A DNA stretch of 23,050 nt. It comes from Globisporangium splendens. Its lineage: Eukaryota; Oomycota; Peronosporomycetes; Pythiales; Pythiaceae. Positions 1 through 8,900 of this stretch are shown here, in pieces (the stretch's first letter is position 1; the number at the start of each line of letters is the position of its first letter). The stretch spans positions 1 through 23,050 of the forward strand of contig VFIW01000190.1 of assembly GCA_006386115.1 (NCBI GenBank). Reading direction: 5' to 3'. The position numbers and the translations under genes were made by a program. Under the pieces are notes generated by a model. It saw nothing but the letters and a program-made list of their open reading frames with translations, searched no databases and had not been told where the DNA came from.

Positions 1-1567
1 CATCTTTCAGATCGATAGCACTGAAGACAGTACTGCCAACCATTCCATCAAGGATCATATCCTTGCGTGGAACCGGAGTTTGGGCTGGAATGGTAGCGTC
101 GTTCAGCTTGTTGAAAGCGTGAACGATGCGCCAACCACCAGTTGCCTTCTTCACACAGAAGGTTGGGCTACAATGTGGAGACTTGCTCTCTCGCACATGC
201 CCAGCTTTAGCGCGTTGCGCAAAGAACTCGTCGATCGCAACGACTTGTTCTCTTGGCAACGGCCACTGCCGTGTGATGCAGTACTTCGTGCCAGGAAGTA
301 TGTCAATCTCATGACGAACGCCTCTATCGAATGGCAGTTCGTCCGGCACCTTGTCAGGGAATATGTCCTCATATTCCTTGACAAGTTCATACACGGGGTT
401 CGTCTTGAGAGCGTCCCATGACTGCTCCTCGAACCTTTCCTTCCGTGTCTTTTCATCGAACACTTCAGCCTCCGTTGCTGATACCGTGTTGATGTCTTCT
501 GCATCGTCAACATCGACGATCACGCAGACCTGCGAAATTTCGCCTTTCGCTAGGCTACGCTTCAGCGTCTTCTTGCTCATCCATGGCAAGGAAATCAACT
601 CTTCGACTGAGCTTGGAGGATTTTCGACTTCAATGTGACGCATTACGTTGCTGTCACCATCTTCATTGTAGTCCAATACGTTCACGTATTCACTCGAAGT
701 GACTCTTGCTTGGACACTTCCTTCGTCATCTTGACTTGTACCTTGATCAGGGGCACACGTTGCGCTTGCAACACTTGACGATAATTGCTTCTTTTTCTTG
801 GTCATCTTGTCTCGGGATGGCTCTTCGGCTCTTTTCCCATTCGTTTCTTCCACGCACATCGCCTCATCCATGGGGTCGATGGCAAAGGGGACAGTCTTTT
901 GTTGGCGCCTGACTGCTCCACCTCCAGTAGTCTTCTTCAAGATGGGTACCGCTCGTGAACATGAGGGGCCATCGCACACCGCAATATCACGAGGGTCATC
1001 TGGGATCTCTTCCACAGATGTGTAAACCCACACCACTTCATCCGTTGTCACACAGCTCAAGTCAGCATCGTGTGACTTGTCAACGGAGATCTTCATCTTC
1101 ATCCAGTCAATGCTAGGTTGATAACGCTTCAACCACTGCATGCCCAGGATGATGTCAAACTTGTCATCGAGGTCGAGTAGAATAAACTCGTCTTCACCTC
1201 GGAAATCTTCACACTTGATTGCCAAGCGCACCACGCGCTTCGGCATCTTCACAGTTGACCCATTTGCCAACCGAATAACCATCGTCTTGTCTTCATTCGC
1301 ATCAGGCATTGGTACTTTATGCCTGACGATCACTTCATTTCGAACAAAATTGTTCGATGCACCAGTGTCAACCAAAGCACGCAGAGGTGTTGCAATACCG
1401 TCTACATGAACTTTGAGAACGATCAAACTCGACGTTTGACTGACACTGTTCTCCCTCGTGGAAACTGCATGTGAATCATGCACATTGGGGCCAGAGTCCT
1501 GTGTATCCGCAAACACAGTCCTCTTTTCGAGCCCAGTAGGAGGCCCCGCCCTTACTGGTCGTTCCCG
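1..1567 (-). CDS. pol: pol, N-terminal part: retropepsin and start of reverse transcriptase (partial)
   Basis: This is the -1 frame relative to gag, entered at the slippery heptamer at 1567-1573. I read it codon by codon to the window edge and found no stop. After a ~65-residue linker comes the aspartic protease, with the active-site block LVDTGASNNFV (about 1374-1342) and the second hallmark block DIILGMQWL (about 1160-1134). Next is a long hydrophilic linker of roughly 230 residues rich in Lys, Asp and Glu. RT begins with a QWPLPREQVVAIDEFF block and includes WRIVHAFNKLND and VFSAIDLKD, the palm region before the YxDD active site, which lies outside the window. It has no ATG of its own and would be made as a Gag-Pol fusion. 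RNase H and integrase, if present, are off the edge. Confidence 0.9.
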
Positions 1568-1573
1568 TTTTTT
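1533..1573 (-). promoter_or_regulatory. -1 ribosomal frameshift signal at gag/pol junction (left)
   Basis: On the minus strand the heptamer A-AAA-AAC (1573-1567) sits in the X-XXY-YYZ phase relative to gag. An 8-nt spacer follows, then a 26-nt stem-loop (1558-1533) overlapping the gag stop. Pol is open in the -1 frame directly after the heptamer. The same heptamer, spacer length and stem-loop occur in the right-hand element, with one base pair changed A-T to G-C. Stem pairing was worked out by hand. Confidence 0.7.
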
Positions 1574-2596
1574 GAACGTTGGGAACGATCGAACCCACGG
1601 CCGCGACCGTAGTTGTTCGAGCGCGAACCCTGTGTCGTTTGCCGGTCAGGCAAAGACATCTTGCAGTTCCGAGCGAAGTGACCCGACTTCCCACAACGGA
1701 AACATTTTCCATCGTTGCGAGGACGTTCATTTCCAGGCGTGGAAATGTACGAGATGTCCATCGGCTCTGGACCATCGTGCGCGACATTCGCTTGTCTTGG
1801 TGGCCTTGACGGAAACCCTTGGAACTTCGCTTGCTTCATGCTAAACTCTTCTTGCATGGCACGGGTGATGGCTTCGTCCAGCGTCTTGGGATACTCGCGG
1901 AACAGTTGGTTCCGAATCGGACCATCGTTCAGACCCGCCATGAACGTCACAACTTGCGTTGGAACGTCAATCGGCTCGTCAACGATGCTTGAGACCAGGA
2001 AGCGCGCTCGTTGTGCATACGAATGCAGATCGAAACGGCCTTGGCGAAGCTTGAGGAACTCGGCACGCGCACGGAACTCACTCTGCGGTGGTTCAAACGC
2101 TGCCTTGAGCTCCGCCTTGAAGTCTTCGTAGCTGTAGAAGCAGTTTGGATCCGACAAACGCTTCCCATAAGCCCAGCTCTTTGCACGACCCGCAAGGTTG
2201 GACATCGCGAACAACACTCGCTGCATTGGGTCTCGCAGTTGTCTTGCAGTGATAGCTGCATCCAACTCGACGAACCATCTCGAAAGAGGCTCGTTCTCTC
2301 CGCCACGATACGGAGAGACATCCAGCTTCAGCGGCACCGTCCTGAAGGACGAAACAGGGGTTGCGACCTGCTTTCGAGATTCAATAATCTCGTGGTGCAT
2401 GAAACTGACCGCGGCGTTCTTCTGGTCCTTCAGGAGACGCCGATCGTAGCAGGCTGATTACAGCAGCCTCCCCGATGACGTTTCGCATCCGCTCCAGCGC
2501 CGACCACTCATAAGAAGACAAATGAGGAAAATACTCATTCGTCAACTCGACAGTTTCCGGTACTGCTGGACCGAGTGGCACATCTACTCCTTCCAT
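1552..2596 (-). pseudogene. gag: gag (capsid/nucleocapsid) with a one-base frameshift
   Basis: Structural protein that assembles the cytoplasmic virus-like particle and packages the element RNA. The start at 2596 matches the start of the intact gag at 21640. The N-terminal part reads to about 2427, where one extra G, compared with the right-hand copy, shifts the frame; the rest continues in another frame to the stop at 1552-1554. The C-terminal part has the capsid-like core (around LDAAITARQLRDPM and LFREYPKTLDEAI) and a zinc knuckle CFRCGKSGHFARNC, matching C-x2-C-x4-H-x4-C, followed by a basic Arg/Gly/Asn tail. An independent reading frame could start at the Met at 2400, giving a 282-residue protein without the first ~65 residues. 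The single indel could also be a sequencing error. Confidence 0.88.
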
Positions 2597-2858
2597 GTTC
2601 TCAGACATAGACAGAAGTAGGTCTTGGACAGGAATGCGCGAAGTGCTCAAAGCCGCTTCGTCAAACCTTTCTTGGCTTGGTCGCTGGAAGGACCGCTCGA
2701 AGTGCTACCAGGTGTAATGGGGCGCTGTTCCAAACAGTCCCCAAAACACGGCACACACGCTTGTGCGACGAGGAAGCGATCTCCCGACTTGGAGGGAGAG
2801 AAGACGACTTGAGTACTTGAGGGTAAAATTGCAACTGAATTGAAAAGGTTATGGTTCC

Positions 2859-3364
2859 TGTCGCTACTTACAAATGAACCCCAACGGATCCTAGAGGTTT
2901 TATAAATAAAACCTAAACATGCACAATAAAACCTATGAATCTGATATATAAAACCTTGGGTACACTGAGGTTGAACCCACGAGATCTTCGAGAAGCTTGA
3001 ACTTGAAGTCCCGTGGAAAATTCCCTGCAAAGTGATTGGCTACAGCCACTCACTTTAGGTGGCAGAGACACGTCGGTCTCATCACCAGTGCAGTTTCCCA
3101 AGTAGGAACCATCACTCAGTACTTGATTAGTACCTGGATGTCATCACTCTGTACTGATTAGTACATGTGAACAACATTCTGCACTGATCAGCACAGAGAG
3201 CGCTCGTGACGTCATGGGATGACGTCACATGTGCATGTGGGGACTGTCGTACTGTAATCCCTTTGTTAATTGTCTCTCCACAATGCACACTGAAGGTGGT
3301 GTGTGGCACACTAGATCTGGGAACAGATCCATCTTCATGTAATGGCTAGGTATAGCCCATTACA
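2859..3364 (-). repeat. 5' LTR of left Gypsy element
   Basis: The outer end is fixed by the terminal TG of TGTAATGG, read leftward from 3364. The same start is found in the right-hand element at 20926. The inner end is approximate: I placed it at a CA conserved in both copies just before GGAACCATAA. The LTR holds paired TGACGTCA palindromes (3207-3227), an AT-rich block with repeated AGGTTTTA and a TATATA stretch, and an inverted repeat AGGTTTTAT/ATAAAACCT. The R/U5-like part is very similar to the other copy; the U3-like part has diverged. Confidence 0.8.
3207..3227 (-). promoter_or_regulatory. Paired CRE-like palindromes in the LTR
   Basis: Two perfect TGACGTCA octamers lie at 3207-3214 and 3220-3227, 13 bp start to start. 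The right-hand LTR has the same pair with the same spacing (21056-21076) although the five bases between them differ. TGACGTCA is the classic binding palindrome of bZIP factors of the CREB/ATF type. A role as an enhancer of element transcription is inferred from the conservation and U3 position. Confidence 0.55.
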
Positions 3365-3802
3365 CTTTGGGAACATCCTCAATCAATCCATGTTCGATCC
3401 TGGGTGGGCACACTGTGTGTCCTAAACCATTACTCAAGATGGCTTACTTCAGTACATAATATATGTCATAAATCAAGAGATCAAGATGTCCTAAAACATT
3501 ACATTTCGATAGCTTAATTCAATACTCTTCACATTGCCTAACTCAGTACTCGATATAGCAGAAGTCAATACTTTCGATATAGCCTAATCCAGTAGGTAGC
3601 AGAAATGAATGGATGGCCATAGCTCAGCACCAGATACCTAACTTTTCTAAAACTTTCGGATATGGGGTTTTCAAAGGCGTAGAATTCGATGGTGATATTT
3701 TGAGAGAGATCGTGGGGTCAGATTTTGAGATATGAGACAATGTTGAAGATTTTTCGTAATATCTCGAGAACTAGACCTCAGACGGATTTGTGGATAGCGG
3801 CA
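3365..3802. other. Non-coding flank with a degenerate short tandem repeat
   Basis: No credible gene is seen. Between about 3440 and 3600 a loose motif of the type ATAGCCTAATTCAGTACT recurs four or five times at roughly 25-30 bp spacing with many differences, suggesting an old tandem repeat. The stretch 3600-3800 is AT-rich unique sequence with nothing recognised. Confidence 0.4.
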
Positions 3803-3805
3803 TGT

Positions 3806-3880
3806 TGCTGTCCATATTTGAAAACATAACCCCTCAAATTTCTACGAAATTTGTGGGGTTCGTTTTAAAACAGGACAGCA
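3806..3880. other. 75-nt imperfect hairpin
   Basis: Outer arms TGCTGTCC (3806-3813) and GGACAGCA (3873-3880) pair perfectly. After a loosely matched AT-rich middle, an inner stem of about 15 bp with one mismatch (3828-3842 with 3846-3860) closes on a 3-nt loop. Overall size and shape resemble a small-RNA precursor or a MITE-like foldback. No terminal duplication was found that would show transposition. Confidence 0.5.
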
Positions 3881-3928
3881 TCTAAACCCTAAACCAAGTG
3901 CGCGCATCATTGAAGATCAAACGTGCGC

Positions 3929-3972
3929 GATGACAGTGAGCTGTCACAAGTGCTGTTTCATGCGTTGAAACA
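3929..3972. other. Two short adjacent inverted repeats
   Basis: TGACAG/CTGTCA with a 4-nt loop is followed within about 10 bp by TGTTTCA/TGAAACA with a 5-nt loop. Both are perfect but short, and such repeats can occur by chance. They lie between the larger hairpin and the pyrimidine tract. Confidence 0.3.
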
Positions 3973-4057
3973 CTCATCCATTATCTCTGACATTGCATCT
4001 CTCATATATATATCATTTCTCATTTGCTTCTCCATTTTTCTCATGCCAATATACCCA

Positions 4058-4280
4058 CTTTTTCCCTCCCCCTCTCTCTTCTCTTTCTCAATTCCCTCCT
4101 CCTCCCCCTCTCTCTCTCTTCTCTCTTTCTCTCTCTCCCTCCCCCTCTCTCTCCTCTTTCTCAATTCCCTCGCCCTTTCTCTCTTCTCTCTTCCCTCTCA
4201 TTCTCTCCCCTCTCTCTCTCCTCTCATTCTTTGCCCTCCCCCTCTCTCTCTTCGCTTCCCCCTTCTCTTTCTTTTTTCCC
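4058..4280. repeat. Polypyrimidine low-complexity tract
   Basis: Over 200 bp of almost pure C and T on the plus strand, built of CTCTCT and CCCTCC runs, with a longer unit around TTTCTCAATTCCCTC appearing at least twice. Apparent open frames on both strands (Ser/Leu/Pro-rich or Arg/Glu-rich) come from composition and are not called as genes. Such homopurine/homopyrimidine DNA can adopt triplex forms and often marks replication slippage. Confidence 0.85.
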
Positions 4281-4600
4281 ATTCTGATTACACCATCGCT
4301 TTTTCTTCACCTCTCCCTGTGCCTCTTCTCTATTTATTCGCAACATTCTCCTCGCACTTTCTTTATGGATACATACCTCCTCTCCTTTACTCTTTTTTTA
4401 ATTTTCTTGTCCCCGCCTTCACTTCTTCGTAGCTCTGAAATGTACCCACAAGCTGCATCCCAATTCAAATCCGAACACCAATATTTGAAACACGCTCTAT
4501 AGCGTCCGAGAATGCTGGATGGGGCTCATAAACAATCAATATGTACGGCTATTCAGGACACCAGATGTGGGTGAGTTGGTGTGCAAAGTTTTACTGTATG
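4281..4600. other. Intergenic stretch without recognisable content
   Basis: Pyrimidine-biased sequence fades into ordinary AT-rich DNA. I see no gene, RNA or repeat here that I can support. Confidence 0.5.
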
Positions 4601-4602
4601 AA

Positions 4603-5282
4603 GCTCCAATTTGGATCTTTACATTTCCACTCAACCCGTTGAACAACGATATTCAGCGCATACACGTACGTACCCGTCAAATCTGATACTTGTTTCAGAT
4701 TCCCCATACAAAAATCATACAAAGTCCAAGTTTTCAGACAATATCACGTTGCATTGCGTGCAATGCGAGTGAGTGTCCTGGTGTGCCAACAACAGTGGCA
4801 CAGTGTACATAAAAGAGTCAGTAGGTACCACTGTCGTGTTGCCCACATAAAGTAACGTGGTCATACAAACTTTCATACAATTTGGGTCAGTACTGAGGTC
4901 ACGCGAGCAGAGTGTCGATTACAAGGGTGCCGTGTACATAGACGAGTCAGGAAGTACCACTGTCGTGTTGCCCACATAAAGTTACATAGGTATACAAACT
5001 CTCATACAATTTGCCTTTATATTCGCTTTGTATTGTGCCAATCACACTCTCACCTGTGTAAATCAATATTTGTCGCATAGCCGTGCGTCCCCCGTCAAAT
5101 GTGATACTTCCATCGCATTGACCATACAAAAATACATACAAGTGGAAGTTTTCATGAGGTTTCGAGCACTTTTTGCCTGACCTCAAATAGAGTGGTACAC
5201 TGTGCATAGACAGGTCTGAAAGTCCCACAGTCGTGTTCGCGATACAAAAGTAGGCAGGTATACAAAGTTTCATACAAATTAG
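4603..5282. repeat. Degenerate array of two related ~80-bp blocks (A and B)
   Basis: Block A (around CCGTCAAATSTGATACTT then CATACAAAAAT) occurs at 4657-4739 and 5072-5158. Block B (around CACTGTCGTGTTGCCCACAT then ATACAAACTTTCATACAA) occurs at 4803-4885, 4931-5013 and, more diverged, 5202-5280. The order is A-B-B-A-B, consistent with duplication of an A+B unit and a later extra B. On the minus strand the blocks read as short similar peptides (LYGQCDGSITFDG in A, LYTYVTLCGQHDSGT in B), with open frames of 108 and 72 codons and stops between others. The origin, either non-coding repeat or decayed coding repeat, is undecided. Confidence 0.6.
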
Positions 5283-5432
5283 CTCCCTGCAGCCTGCGCT
5301 GCAAGCACATTCGTCTTTGACTCACATTGAGTATACTATACAAACTGACAGACAAATCAATGTATTCCACCCTAAACCATGTATATATTTAGACCTAATT
5401 GAAAGATTTCAAGTGAAACCCCGAAGATATCG

Positions 5433-5554
5433 ATGGTTAAGTTAATATAGAAAAGCCCAGTCAAATTTGCTCATCATTTTTTCCCAAACGAGCTCGGCTC
5501 GTCATGGTTAAGTTAATATAGAAACCCCGAGCCAAATTAGCTCGTCATGGTTCA
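5433..5554. repeat. Two-copy tandem repeat, period 71 bp
   Basis: ATGGTTAAGTTAATATAGAA occurs at 5433 and again at 5504. Each copy is followed by a CCAAATT-type core and GCTCRTCA. Nearby GAGCTCGGCTCGTC and GCCCGGCTCGGC elements show the same GAGC/GCTC palindromic flavour. It lies 350-480 bp upstream of gene A and could be promoter-proximal, but no factor is recognised. Confidence 0.6.
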
Positions 5555-5909
5555 CGTTGGAGAGCCTAACCACTTTGACTTGAAATTTGTATGATGACGA
5601 GCCTGTTTAGGGACCCTAAACCCTAGAAAAATTACCATCACTCATTGGTTGAATACAGTTACGAGCGTTGGTCGCACGAGCCGAGAATTGAGAACGAGTC
5701 AGCCCGGCTCGGCTTGACTTGAATCAGCTTGCTAATTTTTGACCTGATTCGTTACTTGAAAAGCAGAATGAATCCACGTGAAAAGACGAGGGAACGAGCC
5801 AATGATTCCATTTTTCTCTCTCCCCACTCTCTACGCCTCAGATCGTCAAAAAGCAATTTCACACAGAGCTTTGTAGCGTTGGGCTTGTGCGCCACACTTG
5901 ACTCGTGTT

Positions 5910-8900
5910 ATGAGCAAGGCTTTGGAGGAAGAAGAGATGAAGGAGCAGAACAGCGCGAGGGGAGCGTCCATCAGCGCGCTTCCTCAGTATTGGATGTCAG
6001 AGGACGACGGCATCAACGCGGTACGAACTCTATACAAACATGCACACGGAGGCCACCACAGTATTTACGAACTGACGTTGACGTTGGTGCGTAATTTTAG
6101 ATGAAGAAGGACAGTGTATTGCGCAAGCATTTGGTTCCGGGGCAGACCAGAACCATTGAAGCCGCACTGAAAGAGGCAGAACGGAAGTGCAAACTCTTTC
6201 CAGAATCCCAACACATGGCTGAACACGTGCACAGAAGATTCGTTGCTCTCTTTGAGAGGCTGGTGCGTTTGGAGAAAGCGCCGACAGACGACGAAGTCAT
6301 CAAGTTTTGTGCCTTGTTGAATCGATTTGATCGCTATTACGTCGGTGGCCAGATCTCCGCATTGTCCATTGAGAAACGGAAGCGAAGCTGCAAGGTCCAA
6401 GAGCTCAACCATGTGTTCCACTCCGACATCGACACGCTACTCGACATTTTACGTGTTCCGGACGACGATCCGATTCGAGAATGGCGATCGATCTTTGACC
6501 AGCATCGTACACAGCGTCCAGACGGATTGCATGTGCACGCCATTGGGGGAAAAGCTGACGCTGAGCAAAAGGAGGCTGTACAGCTGATTGAATTCGAGTC
6601 CGCACAAGCGACATTTGATTGGGCTGGCGGTGCCAACCACGAAGTTGGCGACCCCAAGTTGCTCGTAAATTGTCCCTGGTTTCTTCCGCTGTGCGACATC
6701 GTCTTCAACATTACCAGCCCGTCTGAGAGTGAAGCATTCGTGATGGTCTGCCGCGGAACTTGGAGAAACAACCAGGTCTTCGTAAAGTCCTTCGGGTACG
6801 AAGGGGACTGTGGTAAGAAGAAAACGAACGCAGTAACCAACAAGTTGTTTCTGCACGAGGTCAGGGTCTGGTGCCAACTCCGTCATCCAAACATCGTCGC
6901 ATTCTACGGAGCCTGCCATCTCGGGAAGCGCTACATGGTGAGTGAAGATGCGTCAGGTGGTCAGCTGCGTGATTTCTTGAGAGCAAATGAAAGGCGTAAT
7001 CTGCTGGTGTGGCAGAAGCTGTACGAAGCCGCGCTCGGTGTCCAGTATTTGCATGGAAAGAATATTGTGCACAACGATCTGAAAGGTGACAATATTCTGG
7101 TTGGAGCAGACGGGAAAGCGAAGCTGATCGATTTTGGTTTGAGTTCAATTTTCAACACGGCGGAGGTGATGTTCGTCGATTCAAAGAAGATGGGAGGTGT
7201 GCATTGGAGATCTCCGGAGTATCTAGCTGGGGGGCGGGTATCATTCGCGTCCGACATCTATTCGCTTGCGATGTGTATCTTGGAAGTTATTGAGGACGAT
7301 ATCCCTTGGGGTCAGCAAATGCTTGGAGCTTCAGTCCGTCACCACGTGAGAAAGCATCGAATTCCAAACCCTCCTGCCGAAATGAGTGATGAGCACACGG
7401 ACTTAATTGTGCAGATGACAACCTTCGATCCGGCCCAGCGACTGACGATATCTACCGTTGTGAGTGAGCTTCACTCGTTTGTTTCCGCTGAAATACAAGA
7501 GTGCGGGCGGCAGACAGCAAGCGAAAGTCCGTCTAAGGATGTTTCAGATGCAACAGTTTTGGAAAAGAAGATGATTGAAGTGACCGAGCTAGGTGGTGGT
7601 GATTTCGGTGGAGGCATGGATCAACAGGTCTTAAGCGAGTGGACCACCTTGTCAGTATCGACGAGTTGGTTCGTTCCACTTGATGAGATGAAAGCTCAAT
7701 CAATTCAATATTTCGGTGAGTCGTCTTCGGGGGCAATCTACACAGCGAATTGGAAGGGAACGCCTGTTGTCATCAAGTGTGTTGGAGATGAGAAGCGGTC
7801 GGACAATGTCATCTATCTGCAGTTTCTACACGAGATCAAAATCTGGCATCAGCTGCGTCATCCCAATGTCGTCTCTTTTTTCGGCGCTAACGTTACCGAC
7901 GGATGCTACATTGTGGGCGAATATGCTTCCAATGGGACCTTGCGCAATTTCCTGCAGCGTAGCGGGAACAGCGTGTTTATGTGGCAGAAGTTGTATGAAG
8001 CTGCGCTTGGGCTGGAGTACTTGCACAGAAGGAATATTGTTCACAATGACCTGAGGTGTGACAATATTCTGGTTGGAGCAGACGGAAAAGCGAAGCTCAT
8101 GGGCTTTGCATCGAGCTCAATCATCCTCAACGAAGTGGCCATCGCTGATCCGAGCACAATCGTGGGTGTGCAGTGGAAAGCTCCAGAGTATCTTCAGAGC
8201 GGACGACCGTCATTTGCATCAGACATATTTTCGTTGGCGATGTGTATTCTGGAGGCTTTGAGCGGAGATATACCATGGGGAAGCACTTTACCTGAATCTA
8301 CCGTCCGCAGTCAAATATGTCAAGGGCACATCCCTGCTCGCCCAGATTCATCCACCGGCGATCAGTGGAACCTCATTGAGCTGATGACTGCCACGGATCC
8401 GACGCAACGAGTGAAGATATCCTACGTCTCGAATGCACTTTGTCAGTTCGCACGTGATGCGCTTGCTGCGATTCATATGAAACAACATGATGTCAACCCA
8501 AATCCGTCTGATGCCAGCGACGGTGATGGTGATGGTATTCACCCAAGTCCGGGTGATATGTGTCAACCAAGTGTTGATACCACGACTGATACACACATCC
8601 AGGATATCTTCCGGAGTGTAGCTGAAGACGAGAGTGAAGTGAATGCAAGCCCAGGTGGCGATATTCGTCAGCCAAGCGTTTCGGAGTTTGCTGCAAAAGA
8701 TGCTGCTACATCTGTGCATAATCAAGAACATCGTGAAAGAAACAAGTTAATAGTGGCTTCGCAGTGGGAAAACTTGTATCATGGACAGTGTGTGACCATC
8801 ATCAATACGTCGTCATTTGAGCCAGAGACACCAACAAGTAGTACTGAAGCTGTTGATGACGCGACGACCCTTTTCGATGCAGTATCCCTTGGCCACTTGG

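Larger units (their letters stand above)
1..3364 (-). mobile_element. Ty3/Gypsy LTR retrotransposon, 5' half (left copy)
   Basis: Read on the minus strand the order is LTR (about 3364-2859), an untranslated leader (about 2858-2597), gag with a CCHC zinc knuckle, then pol with an aspartic protease and the start of reverse transcriptase, cut by the window edge. Protease-before-RT order and the RT sequence around DATIPAQTPVPRKDM and VFSAIDLKD place it in Ty3/Gypsy (Metaviridae). It is the same family as the copy at 20926-23050, which points the other way. The 3' LTR lies outside the window, so neither target-site duplication nor LTR-LTR age can be judged. Only one disruption is visible, a one-base gain in gag; pol is open. 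I could not identify a conventional primer binding site beginning TGG at a conserved place after the LTR. Confidence 0.93.

Noticed and set aside
2647..3030. 127-codon minus-strand open frame across the left LTR and leader
   Set aside because: It lies in LTR/leader sequence and is not kept at full length in the right-hand copy, so it is probably not a gene.
3882..3897. Telomere-like CCCTAAA repeats (also near 5614)
   Set aside because: Only about two units each; too short to be interstitial telomere and easily due to chance.
3958..4502. Open frames of 60-170 codons on both strands, Ser/Leu/Pro-rich or Arg/Glu-rich
   Set aside because: They are produced by the pyrimidine tract; the composition is trivial and there is no domain or start context.
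5803..5822. Possible oomycete initiator element upstream of gene A (CCATTTTTC)
   Set aside because: Only the CAWTTT end of the known consensus fits; the TCATT part is missing, so it is not supported.
5729..6094. 121-codon frame overlapping exon 1 of gene A
   Set aside because: Alternative frame without recognisable motif; the frame from 5910 splices cleanly into the kinase gene.
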